NCBI GenBank assembly: GCA_017449065.1
Contig: JAFSKF010000005.1
Location: 1 to 57,350, forward strand
Origin: Bacteroidales bacterium
GTDB taxonomy: Bacteria; Bacteroidota; Bacteroidia; Bacteroidales; UBA3663
Direction: 5' to 3'
Length of the DNA stretch: 57,350 bases
Both the position numbers and the translations under genes were made by a program. Positions 50,409-57,350 of this stretch are shown piece after piece; position 1 is the first letter of the stretch, and each line of letters begins with the position of its first letter. A model generated the notes under the pieces. The model was not told the origin of the DNA, searched no databases, and was given only the letters and a program-made list of their open reading frames with translations.

Positions 50409-51047
50409 ATGCTTTCATTCATTCCCTACCTCACACTGCTCATCCTCCTGTTTCTGGTTGGCAACATCCTGAGCTGGATGCCGAAAGGTACGATGCGCGA
50501 ACAATGGAATAGTATGCGAGACACTCGCAATTCCCGTTCTTTCAACAACGACGAGGGTGCCCTGACGCCAAGTAGCGCCTTGCTGCTATGCCAATGGTTT
50601 TTATTCTTCGGTATCATCCTCTATACTTATCTCGATACGGAATTCTTCCGCCATTTGTCCGACCCCGACATGAACGTAGCTGGAAAGATTGCGAAATGTG
50701 TGCTGATTCCCATCGCCTGGTATTTCTTCCAATGGGTGATGTTCCATTGGTGGGGATTCTTGCTGCATCAAGGCGATCGCATACAGATTCTGAGCCGTAT
50801 TTACCGGTCAGTACATCTTCTCGCCGGTTCCATTGCCTTGATACTTTTTCTGCTGCAAATGATTGGTTGGATAGAGCCGGAAAGCAGTCTTTTTTTGCTT
50901 TTGCTGATTTTCATTATTGCTCAAATCATCTTCATTTTTAGCGGAATTAAGATTTTTTGGAATGGTTTTGGTACGTTGTATTATATTTTTTTGTACCTTT
51001 GCGCGTTCAAAATCGCACCTTTGCTGATAATTTGGACAAAAATCTGA
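50409..51047 (+). CDS. DUF4271 integral membrane protein
   Basis: The 212-residue protein has about five membrane segments and the conserved centre IAWYFFQWVMFHWWGFLLHQ near 98. This fits DUF4271, a Bacteroidetes family of unknown function commonly found immediately before hemD, as here. It follows the EEP gene by 38 bases. Its 3' end also contains the predicted promoter of hemD. Confidence 0.85.
   Translation: MLSFIPYLTLLILLFLVGNILSWMPKGTMREQWNSMRDTRNSRSFNNDEGALTPSSALLLCQWFLFFGIILYTYLDTEFFRHLSDPDMNVAGKIAKCVLIPIAWYFFQWVMFHWWGFLLHQGDRIQILSRIYRSVHLLAGSIALILFLLQMIGWIEPESSLFLLLLIFIIAQIIFIFSGIKIFWNGFGTLYYIFLYLCAFKIAPLLIIWTKI
50994..51001 (+). promoter_or_regulatory. -7 box inside the DUF4271 gene, probable hemD promoter
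   Basis: TACCTTTG followed by CGCG matches TAnnTTTG and lies 73 bases before the hemD ATG, within the last codons of the DUF4271 gene. A TTTG at 50967-50970 is 23 bases upstream, a slightly long spacing. Confidence 0.5.
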
Positions 51048-51074
51048 CATTTGAATAAGATATTGCATTCATTC

Positions 51075-51815
51075 ATGAAAGTAACGAACATCCTCATCTC
51101 GCAGCCACAAGCCCCCGAGAAGTCGCCTTATTATGATCTGGAAAAAAAGTATGGCGTAAAACTCACGTTTAAGCCATTGATTCATATAGAAGAACTCAGC
51201 GCCAAGGAATTTCGGGAACAAAAAATATTTGTTCCCGACTATAAGTCTATCGTCTTCACATCACGAATTGCTGTCGATCATTTCTTCAGCCTTTGTCAAA
51301 ATCTTCGGGCTCCGATCAGCGATGATTTGCAATATTTCTGTCTGAGTGAGCTGATTGCTAATTATCTGCAGAAGTTCATCAACTTCCGCAAGCGCAAAGT
51401 TCACTTTTCTAAAGAAGGGAAGTTGACCGATTTGGCAATTGTGATGAAAAAGCATAACAACGGCACTTTCCTGATGCCGGTGGCTGATGTTCACAAAGAG
51501 GATCTGGCCATTTTTACCAAAGCCAAAGTGCAGGTAACCACTTGTGTGATGTATCGCACCGTCAGCTCGAAAATCGACGCCGATGAACTGAAGTCGTACG
51601 ATATGCTTTGCCTGTTCACTCCAGCCGGCGTGCAGTCGCTATTCGATAACTGTAACGGAAACTACGAACAGGGTGACCAGTATCTGGCTCTGTTCGGACC
51701 TAACACGCAGGCAGCTGCCGAAGCTCGCAATCTTCGCATCGACATCAAGGCTCCCAGCATGGAAACTCCTTCCATGCCTGCCGCATTGAATGCGTTCCTG
51801 CAGAACAATAAGTAA
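51075..51815 (+). CDS. hemD: Uroporphyrinogen-III synthase family protein
   Basis: The ATG at 51075 gives 246 residues; a TTG at 51051 is in frame but adds a poor leader. The two-lobed HemD fold is indicated by ILISQPQAPEKSPYYDLEKK near 5, VFTSRIAVDHFFSLC near 58 and the second-lobe blocks MLCLFTPAGVQSLFDN near 179 and ALFGPNTQAAAEARNL near 207. The enzyme closes hydroxymethylbilane to uroporphyrinogen III in tetrapyrrole synthesis. In Bacteroidetes this divergent HemD is often encoded before rnpA, as here, whether or not the rest of the heme pathway is present. Confidence 0.85.
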   Translation: MKVTNILISQPQAPEKSPYYDLEKKYGVKLTFKPLIHIEELSAKEFREQKIFVPDYKSIVFTSRIAVDHFFSLCQNLRAPISDDLQYFCLSELIANYLQKFINFRKRKVHFSKEGKLTDLAIVMKKHNNGTFLMPVADVHKEDLAIFTKAKVQVTTCVMYRTVSSKIDADELKSYDMLCLFTPAGVQSLFDNCNGNYEQGDQYLALFGPNTQAAAEARNLRIDIKAPSMETPSMPAALNAFLQNNK

Positions 51816-51845
51816 CAACCGGCTCTCACGCCGACGGAAATTTTC

Positions 51846-52247
51846 ATGAAACAGTTCACCCTATCCAAGACTGAGCGCCTGTATTTGCGCAACGCCGTTA
51901 GCGAACTCTTTGCTAAGGGGAGCAGTTTCATGGTTTTTCCTTATCGGATTGTCTATCGGTTGCTTCCGGAAGATGACTCCCAGGAGGCTCGCGTCGCCAT
52001 CATGACAATCGCCCCCAAGAAACGGTTTAAGCATGCTGTCGATCGTAATCGCGTCAAACGATTGAGCCGGGAGGCTTATCGGTTGGCAAAACTGCCGCTG
52101 GTGGAACTCTGCACCGAGAAGCATTGCAAACTGGCTTTCGCTATGCTCTATAGCGACAACAAGTTCCTGACCTTTGCCGAAACGCAATCCAGAATGGCAA
52201 AAATCATTCGGAACCTGAGCCAGAAAATTAGGGAGAAAGACGTATGA
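51846..52247 (+). CDS. rnpA: Ribonuclease P protein component
   Basis: The 133-residue basic protein has the RnpA core: [18 protein letters not shown] at the start and the RNR helix [20 protein letters not shown] at about 60-79. It assists the RNase P RNA in cutting tRNA 5' leaders. Its stop overlaps the yidD start by 4 bases (ATGA). Confidence 0.95.
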   Translation: MKQFTLSKTERLYLRNAVSELFAKGSSFMVFPYRIVYRLLPEDDSQEARVAIMTIAPKKRFKHAVDRNRVKRLSREAYRLAKLPLVELCTEKHCKLAFAMLYSDNKFLTFAETQSRMAKIIRNLSQKIREKDV

Positions 52248-52453
52248 AAACCATTTGCATCTGGCTTATCCGCTGGTATCAGACCAGTATTTCTCCGCTC
52301 ACACCTCCCTCTTGCCGCTATACGCCCACCTGTTCGCAATATGCCTTGGAAGCCATACAGAAATACGGCGTGCTGAAAGGCGGTTGGCTGGCCTTGAAGC
52401 GCATCTCCCGCTGTCATCCGTGGGGCGGTTCCGGCTACGATCCGGTTCCATAA
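52244..52453 (+). CDS. yidD: Membrane protein insertion efficiency factor YidD
   Basis: The 69-residue protein has the family signature in order: [27 protein letters not shown] with its conserved cysteines, and [14 protein letters not shown] at the end. It is thought to help YidC-dependent membrane insertion. rnpA-yidD coupling is the usual bacterial arrangement. Confidence 0.96.
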   Translation: MKTICIWLIRWYQTSISPLTPPSCRYTPTCSQYALEAIQKYGVLKGGWLALKRISRCHPWGGSGYDPVP

Positions 52454-52519
52454 GGGACTTAGAAATATTTTACTCCCCTTTTACTCCCCTTTTACACCCC
52501 TTCTTAACCCTTATATATT

Positions 52520-54175
52520 ATGGTTAGTGTTGACGGCCTCACGGTGGAATTTGGAGGCACCACTCTTTTCAAAGACATTTCTTTTGTCATCAACGAGAAA
52601 GACCGCATCGCCCTGATGGGGAAGAACGGTGCGGGCAAATCGACGCTTCTGAAAATCCTGGCCGGCACTCGTACCGCCACACGCGGCAGCGTGAACGTTC
52701 CCAAAGACTGCACCATCTGCTACCTGCCCCAGCATCTGATGACCGAAGACGGACGCACCGTCTTTGAGGAAGCCAGTCAGGCATTCAGCCACCTGCACGA
52801 AATGGAAGCCGAAATCGAGGAACTCAACAACCAGTTGGCTACCCGAACCGATTACGAAAGCGAGGAATACATGCAGCTTATCGAAAAGGTTTCGTCCATG
52901 AGCGAGAAGTTCTATGCCATCGACATGACCCATTTCGAGGAGGATGTGGAAAAAGCTTTGTTAGGTTTGGGCTTCAAACGCTCCGACTTTAACCGACAGA
53001 CGTCTGAGTTCAGCGGCGGATGGCGTATGCGTATCGAGCTGGCAAAGCTCCTGCTGCAAAATCCTGAAGTCCTGCTTCTCGATGAGCCTACCAATCATCT
53101 TGACATCGAATCGATCGGCTGGCTCGAGGAGTTTATCATCAACAGTCCGATGGCTGTGGTGCTGATCAGCCACGACCGCAAGTTTGTCGATACCATCACC
53201 ACCCGAACCATCGAGGTTACTTTGGGCAGAATCTACGACTATAAGGCAAAGTATTCACAATATCTGGAGCTTCGCAAGGAACGTCGTGCGCAGCAGCAGA
53301 AGCAGTACGACGACCAGCAGAAGCAAATTGCCGAAGCCAAGGAGTTCATCGAACGCTTCAAGGGCACCTACAGCAAGACATTCCAGGTGCAGAGCAAAGT
53401 GAAGTGGCTCGAAAAACTCGAATTGGTGGAAGTGGACGAGGAAGATACGTCGGCTTTGCGTCTGAAATTCCCGCCGGCACCCCGTTCGGGCAGCTATCCC
53501 GTCATTGCCGAAGAAGTGGGGGCAGGCTATGTGAAGCCACTGACCGATGCCGACTGTATTTTCCGCAACGCTACGTTTATGATCGAACGCGGACAGAAAA
53601 TCGCCTTTGTAGGCAAGAACGGCGAGGGTAAATCAACCATGGTGAAAGCCATTATGGGCGAGATTCCGCACCTTGGCCAACTCACCATCGGACACAATGT
53701 CAAGATCGGTTATTTTGCCCAGAATTCAGCTTCATTGCTCGATGAGGAGAAGACCGTTTATCAAACTATCGACGATATTGCGGTTGGCGAGATCCGCAAA
53801 AAGATCTCCGACCTGTTGGGAGCTTTTATGTTCGGCGGCGACGATACGCTGAAGAAAGTGAAGGTGCTGTCGGGCGGCGAACGCGTGCGCCTCTGCATGG
53901 TGAAACTCCTCTTGGAACCTTATAACCTATTGATTCTCGATGAGCCCACCAATCACTTGGACATGAAAACGAAAGACATCCTGAAGCAAGCGCTCAAAGC
54001 CTACGACGGCACCCTGATTGTTGTGTCGCACGATCGCGATTTTCTGGATGGCCTCGCCGAGAAAGTGTTCGAGTTCAGCGATGGCAAAGTGCGCGAACAC
54101 CTGTGCGGTGTTTACGAGTTCCTTGAAAAGAAAAAGCTCGAAAACCTGCAGGAACTGGAAAGAAGCAGAAAGTAA
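52520..54175 (+). CDS. ABC-F family ATPase
   Basis: The 551-residue cytoplasmic protein has two ABC domains and no membrane segment. Walker A motifs are GKNGAGKST (near 34) and GKNGEGKST (near 368). The signatures are FSGGWRMRIE and LSGGERVRL, and each half has an LLLDEPTNHLD or LILDEPTNHLD Walker B. A charged linker rich in Gln, Lys and Arg lies between (about 245-290). ABC-F proteins act on the ribosome in translation or antibiotic protection; this looks like a housekeeping member (Uup/EttA-like group) but I cannot place the subfamily. It is 66 bases after yidD and ends at a hairpin. Confidence 0.92.
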   Translation: MVSVDGLTVEFGGTTLFKDISFVINEKDRIALMGKNGAGKSTLLKILAGTRTATRGSVNVPKDCTICYLPQHLMTEDGRTVFEEASQAFSHLHEMEAEIEELNNQLATRTDYESEEYMQLIEKVSSMSEKFYAIDMTHFEEDVEKALLGLGFKRSDFNRQTSEFSGGWRMRIELAKLLLQNPEVLLLDEPTNHLDIESIGWLEEFIINSPMAVVLISHDRKFVDTITTRTIEVTLGRIYDYKAKYSQYLELRKERRAQQQKQYDDQQKQIAEAKEFIERFKGTYSKTFQVQSKVKWLEKLELVEVDEEDTSALRLKFPPAPRSGSYPVIAEEVGAGYVKPLTDADCIFRNATFMIERGQKIAFVGKNGEGKSTMVKAIMGEIPHLGQLTIGHNVKIGYFAQNSASLLDEEKTVYQTIDDIAVGEIRKKISDLLGAFMFGGDDTLKKVKVLSGGERVRLCMVKLLLEPYNLLILDEPTNHLDMKTKDILKQALKAYDGTLIVVSHDRDFLDGLAEKVFEFSDGKVREHLCGVYEFLEKKKLENLQELERSRK

Positions 54176-54199
54176 ATAACCGAAACTGAGAGACATTGG

Positions 54200-54232
54200 A
54201 AGGTCTTGCTGCTATCAGCGCAGCAAGATCTT
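54200..54232. terminator. Bidirectional terminator between ABC-F and PL9 genes
   Basis: AAGGTCTTGCTGC (54200-54212) pairs with GCAGCAAGATCTT (54220-54232) over 13 bp with one G-T pair and a 7-base loop. T-rich sequence follows on the plus strand. On the minus strand it overlaps the last codons and the stop (54215-54217) of the PL9 gene. Confidence 0.7.
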
Positions 54233-56293
54233 CTTTCCGTTTCTGATCACCAAGCCGCGATAGTGGGTGCCGACGCGCTGGCCTTGCAGGTTGTAGGTAG
54301 CGGGGTCGGCCGATGAGGAGGCAAAGCTGTCGGAAGACACCTCTTCCAAACCGAGCACCTCGCCCACTTTGAGTTCATACGGACCTAAGTCGCGCGACCG
54401 ACCGTAATCCTGTTGCACCAGGAAAGGGAAATCGGCCAACAGATCGGCCGGCATACCATATTGCACAGAGCCGGCATCCACCAGTTTGCTGTCGCTCATG
54501 AGGCGTCCGAAGCGACGCGGCAACGATCCGTCGATGGACCGTGGTTTCAGGGCATCTTCTTCGTCCAACGAAACGTAATCGTCCTTCGAGACACCCGTCA
54601 CCAGATGGTTGCTCCATCCGTTCTTGCTCATCGGCGAAGTGATGGCATTATAGTCATCGCGACCCACGCAGATTTCCTGCCGGCCTAAGCACACATTATT
54701 ATAAAAAGCCGTTTCCGTGTCCGAACCGCCCGACTCGAACATGAAGTCGTAGCCGTTATCGAACGCCAGACAGCCCACCAGCACGTGTCCGCCTTTGTGG
54801 CTGTTGCAATCGAAGCCTTTCACCGATCCAGACTTATCGCAACCGAAAGCGATGCAGTTGTAGGCATAGTGTACGCCCTTCGACGAACCGCCCGTTCCGT
54901 TGCCGCCTAACTTGATACCGTTACCATTACCCGAGAACGAGGCACTACCGTCAAAATATTCCTTCACCCAAGTGTGGTCTTCGGCATTACCGCTCTCCCA
55001 TGCCCAGCATTCTGCCAGCAGCACGCTATAGTCGGTCTCGTAGAGATCCCAGGCATCGTCGCTGTTACGCCAGGCACGACAGCGGATGAACCGGTTACCC
55101 TTGCCGTTATGCATCTTGCAGGCAAATCCGTCGGCATCCGAACCGTAGTTACTGTCGAAGTCGCAGTTGTGGTGGCTGTCGCAGTCGATGATATCGTTAT
55201 AGGCGCAATAGGTGCCATCGTTCGAGCTGACACCGAAGCCGGCATCCGAGAAGTTGTGACCGAAGCCCAGCTGCAAGCCCGTATCGAGATTATAGCTGAA
55301 CTCGCAACGTTCGATGCGGTTATACGATCCCTCCAGCTTGATGCCGTTATCGGCAGCATGCATGATGTGCAAGCCGAACAGCCACCAGTAGTTACCCGTA
55401 ATCTGAATACCACGGTCGCCCACCTTCGACGGACTCCGGTCGCAATCCAGCAACTGCTGCTCGAAGTCGAAAACGGGCTTCTCGTCCTCATAGCTGCGAA
55501 TCACGATAGGCGCATCGGCGGTGCCCGAAGTCTTCAGGCGCACCGTCAGCTTGCCCGACGAATCGCGTTGCGTGAACTTATAGGTTCCGCCGCGACAGAC
55601 GATGTGGTCGCCCGGCACCGTCTTATTGACGGCATACTGCAAGTTGAACCAAGGTTTCTCCTTCGATCCGTCGCCGGTGGCATCGTTGCCGTCGGGTGCG
55701 ATATAGTATTCGTGCAAGGCCTGAGGGAAGGCTTTGGTCGGCACCGGAACGCCCACCGTCACGTATGTCGGATCGTCCGGATCGGTCACTACCTCCGAAC
55801 CTGCCTTATAGAACGAAGCCGTAAAATCGTCGATATACACATTGCTGGCCGCGCAGAATACCTTGAACCGGACATTCAGCGTGCTGTCCAAGCCCGGTTT
55901 CTTGTTCCAGGCGGCAAACGAAGAGCTGCTGCTCTGAATGGTAAACGTCTCGATTTCCGTCCACGATGCACCGTTGTCGGTCGAATAGCTGACCGTTACC
56001 GGTTTGTTCGAACCTCCGGCGCGATAGGTGAAGCCCACGCGCTGGACACTGTCCATGGCAGGAGTAATCACGTAAGCATCGGAGGTATTGAACTTCAGCG
56101 AAGTGACGTTGCTCGAATTGTTGACGACAATTCCCTTCATTGTCCACGTGCCCGACGGCAGTTTTACTTCCGTTGCACTACTGTAGCTGGTGTTCTTGGC
56201 CAGCGAGTTGAAGTCTTCTGAGAAATCGGAGGCTGCCATAAGTGCCTGCATAGCTATTGCCGACACCCAGCACAGAGCAAAAAGTTTCTTCAT
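54215..56293 (-). CDS. Secreted PL9-type pectate lyase
   Basis: The 692-residue protein has a signal peptide (to about residue 20) and an N-terminal beta-sandwich (about 22-165; TWTMKGIVVNNSSNVTSL). A right-handed beta-helix lyase domain follows (about 190-590): YYIAPDGNDATGDGSKEKPW, YNRIERCEFSYNLDTGLQLG and GSDADGFACKMHNGKGNRFI, the last carrying calcium ligands and the catalytic Lys region of PL9. A sorting-type tail ends it (YNLQGQRVG, then GLVIRNGKKILLR). It would cut polygalacturonate or pectate at the surface. It is monocistronic and leftward, with a divergent promoter region shared with the right-edge toxin genes. Confidence 0.88.
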   Translation of the reverse strand: MKKLFALCWVSAIAMQALMAASDFSEDFNSLAKNTSYSSATEVKLPSGTWTMKGIVVNNSSNVTSLKFNTSDAYVITPAMDSVQRVGFTYRAGGSNKPVTVSYSTDNGASWTEIETFTIQSSSSSFAAWNKKPGLDSTLNVRFKVFCAASNVYIDDFTASFYKAGSEVVTDPDDPTYVTVGVPVPTKAFPQALHEYYIAPDGNDATGDGSKEKPWFNLQYAVNKTVPGDHIVCRGGTYKFTQRDSSGKLTVRLKTSGTADAPIVIRSYEDEKPVFDFEQQLLDCDRSPSKVGDRGIQITGNYWWLFGLHIMHAADNGIKLEGSYNRIERCEFSYNLDTGLQLGFGHNFSDAGFGVSSNDGTYCAYNDIIDCDSHHNCDFDSNYGSDADGFACKMHNGKGNRFIRCRAWRNSDDAWDLYETDYSVLLAECWAWESGNAEDHTWVKEYFDGSASFSGNGNGIKLGGNGTGGSSKGVHYAYNCIAFGCDKSGSVKGFDCNSHKGGHVLVGCLAFDNGYDFMFESGGSDTETAFYNNVCLGRQEICVGRDDYNAITSPMSKNGWSNHLVTGVSKDDYVSLDEEDALKPRSIDGSLPRRFGRLMSDSKLVDAGSVQYGMPADLLADFPFLVQQDYGRSRDLGPYELKVGEVLGLEEVSSDSFASSSADPATYNLQGQRVGTHYRGLVIRNGKKILLR

Positions 56294-56349
56294 CGGATTA
56301 AGATTAAAAATTAGCGATTGATATTTTTGTCAAAGTGAGAATTTCGCCG

Positions 56350-56357
56350 CAAAGGTA
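56350..56357 (-). promoter_or_regulatory. -7 box of the PL9 gene
   Basis: On the minus strand TACCTTTG at 56357-56350 lies 57 bases before the ATG at 56293. No canonical -33 TTTG is visible upstream. Confidence 0.6.
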
Positions 56358-56525
56358 ATACATTTTTTACATATATCGCAGAAATCGGGAGAAAATCGCT
56401 TAATTTCTCTTGTTTTGTCTCCAAAATAATCTATTTGTGGCGAAAAAACAATCGTTGAGTTGCCGCAAATGACAAAAAGAACCCATTTTCGGACAAAAAC
56501 CTTTGGATATTTGAAATAATTATCG

Positions 56526-56533
56526 TATTTTTG
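56526..56533 (+). promoter_or_regulatory. -7 box upstream of the toxin-antitoxin remnant
   Basis: TATTTTTG followed by CGCC fits TAnnTTTG and faces right. The leader to the ATG at 56708 would be about 170 nt and contains a duplicated 17-mer. The 56294-56707 gap holds this box, the PL9 promoter and the repeat only; no gene was recognised. Confidence 0.45.
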
Positions 56534-56650
56534 CGCCAAACTCCCGAACCTTTTCATTAAGCCAGATGAACAGAGCCAAGCTTGCTTGAGCTATGTCATG
56601 GCGAGAAAAGGAGGAATGAAATTCAACGAAAACGCGCCAAACTCCCGAAC
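56533..56650. repeat. 17-bp direct repeat 101 bp apart
   Basis: GCGCCAAACTCCCGAAC occurs at 56533-56549 and again, identical, at 56634-56650. The segment between contains a 19-codon frame from an ATG at 56598 (MARKGGMKF) that runs into the second copy. This may be a relic of a small insertion or recombination. Confidence 0.75.
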
Positions 56651-56707
56651 GGGGTAAAAACAGATTAATTTAATGCAATAATATCTTTTGCAGCAAAATT
56701 AAATAAT

Positions 56708-56944
56708 ATGAATATAAATTATTCACAATTGGCACAATTAGAGTTACTGAATGCTTTGAACAACATCAATTCGGAGTCCGACTTAAATGAATTCAAAGAT
56801 TTGGTTGCTCATTACTTTGCCCAGAAGGCGCAAAAATCTATAGACGAACTATGGGATCAGGGTATAATTAATGAAGATACCATAGAACAATGGGGAAAAG
56901 AACACATGAGAACGCCTTACAATTATGCGAAGAATCGTTCTTGA
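56708..56944 (+). CDS. Antitoxin-like small protein (partner of PIN toxin)
   Basis: The 78-residue acidic, helical protein contains YSQLAQLELLNALNNINS and a closing EQWGKEHMRTPY. It matches, from memory, the small partner proteins that precede PIN-domain toxins in Bacteroides and Prevotella. No DNA-binding motif is obvious. It overlaps the following PIN frame by 20 bases, the usual coupling of such pairs. It appears intact. Confidence 0.65.
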   Translation: MNINYSQLAQLELLNALNNINSESDLNEFKDLVAHYFAQKAQKSIDELWDQGIINEDTIEQWGKEHMRTPYNYAKNRS

Positions 56945-57143
56945 TACCAATTGTCTTTTGCAGGCTCTTCCTTCCAAAAGCCCTTATCACAAGATATGGA
57001 CAGAAATCATTAACTGTCATATTAGTCTATGTGTAAACACAGAGATTTTAAAAATTCTTGCAGAGAAAACAACTCGCGAGATAGCACACAATGTAGTTGA
57101 AACTATTGCCCGATTACACACAACAATCTATCAGGAAGCTTAG
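56925..57143 (+). pseudogene. Truncated PIN-domain toxin
   Basis: The 72-residue frame begins as a PIN ribonuclease, RRIVLDTNCLLQALPSKSPY, including the first catalytic Asp in LDTN. It continues through CVNTEIL, then reads KILAEKTTREIAHNVVETIA where full-length relatives have a few more residues around EYEEIL. It stops soon after. Family members are about 130-140 residues and carry further catalytic acids in a C-terminal half that is absent here. A small internal deletion plus loss of the second half makes an active nuclease unlikely. Confidence 0.65.
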
Positions 57144-57171
57144 TGCGATGCCCGGGAGGGTGCGCGTGTTG

Positions 57172-57207
57172 GCTCCCGGAGTCTGCAAATGCAAACTCGG
57201 GGAGCCC
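57172..57207. terminator. GC-rich hairpin after the PIN remnant
   Basis: GGCTCCCGGAGT (57172-57183) pairs with ACTCGGGGAGCC (57196-57207) over 12 bp with one mismatch and a 12-base loop, followed by CGCTTTTCT. It lies between the rightward PIN remnant and the end of a leftward gene, so it may serve both. Confidence 0.6.
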
Positions 57208-57245
57208 GCTTTTCTAAAGAATTTCGCAATTACCGATGAAATAAA

Positions 57246-57350
57246 CTAAGGAAGAACGGCACCTTTCTTTTTCCCGTTCAAAATATACATTCCTTTTTGC
57301 GGAGCTTTCTGCAGACGGCGGCCTTGCAAGTCGTAGATCACACCGGCATC
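57246..57350 (-). CDS. C-terminal end of a secreted protein with sorting-type tail (partial)
   Basis: Reading leftward from the window edge, the last 34 codons give DAGVIYDLQGRRLQKAPQKG followed by MYILNGKKKGAVLP and a TAG stop at 57248-57246. The pattern YDLQGRR...KGMYILNGKK is the same C-terminal tail seen on the GH30 and PL9 enzymes, so this is most likely another exported enzyme or binding protein. Nothing can be said of its catalytic part, which lies beyond the window. Confidence 0.7.
   Translation of the reverse strand, partial: DAGVIYDLQGRRLQKAPQKGMYILNGKKKGAVLP

Noticed and set aside
54974..56221. A 415-codon plus-strand open frame opposite PL9
   Set aside because: It is antisense to the pectate lyase, has no recognisable motif and no promoter; a mirror-frame artefact.
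1..57350. tRNA, rRNA, intact insertion sequences or integrase
   Set aside because: I looked for tRNA-like clover-leaf segments with a GTTCRA arm, and for transposase or integrase motifs in the translated frames, and found none convincing. An automated scan would be needed to exclude small RNAs.

Overview
The window looks like chromosomal DNA of a Bacteroidales bacterium, most likely Prevotella-like. It has SusC/SusD pairs, lipoproteins with a Cys at the end of the signal peptide, almost no Shine-Dalgarno sequences, many Bacteroidetes-type -7 boxes (TAnnTTTG), and C-terminal sorting-type tails on secreted enzymes. The GPH transporter - GH10 - GH43 - alpha-glucuronidase order recalls the Prevotella bryantii xyn cluster (from memory, not checked).

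Layout. (1) 1-3.7 kb: overlapping small reading frames at the left edge, a terminator, a DnaQ-like exonuclease and a DUF262/DUF1524 (GmrSD-like) probable defence protein. (2) 3.7-36.5 kb: a large glucuronoxylan utilisation locus. A leftward GH43-GH30 operon diverges from a rightward operon of seven genes: FAS1 lipoprotein, SusC, SusD, FAS1 lipoprotein, FAS1-like lipoprotein, SusC, SusD. A 1284-residue secreted modular protein, GH115, a GPH transporter, GH10, GH43 and GH67 follow. (3) 36.5-38.5 kb: repeat-rich scar tissue with scraps of type I restriction genes (hsdR, hsdS) around an intact DUF1016 nuclease gene. (4) 38.5-45.6 kb: uracil-DNA glycosylase-like and DUF3237 genes, then phoH-dsbD-M16 peptidase. 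(5) 45.8-56.3 kb: two secreted pectate lyases (PL1 and PL9) on either side of a housekeeping block: rplS, an endonuclease/exonuclease/phosphatase, DUF4271, hemD, rnpA, yidD, ABC-F. (6) 56.3-57.35 kb: a decayed toxin-antitoxin pair and the C-terminal end of another secreted protein.

How the xylan genes fit together (inference from families): surface SusCD complexes and the lipoproteins capture xylan. GH30 and GH10 cut the backbone. GH115 removes internal and GH67 terminal (methyl)glucuronic acid. The GPH permease imports oligosaccharides and the two GH43 enzymes release xylose. No acetyl-xylan or feruloyl esterase and no recognisable regulator lies in the cluster.

Most notable observations. 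First, near-palindromic 9-mers (roughly TGTTWCAAA) recur at exact 21-bp steps in front of the xylan promoters, at the same distance from the -7 box at both rightward promoters; this looks like a shared operator. Second, a beta-rich module of about 150-190 residues occurs twice in the 1284-residue protein and once in GH30, a candidate unnamed carbohydrate-binding module. Third, fasciclin lipoproteins are built into a double SusCD operon. No tRNA, rRNA, CRISPR array or intact transposase was recognised.
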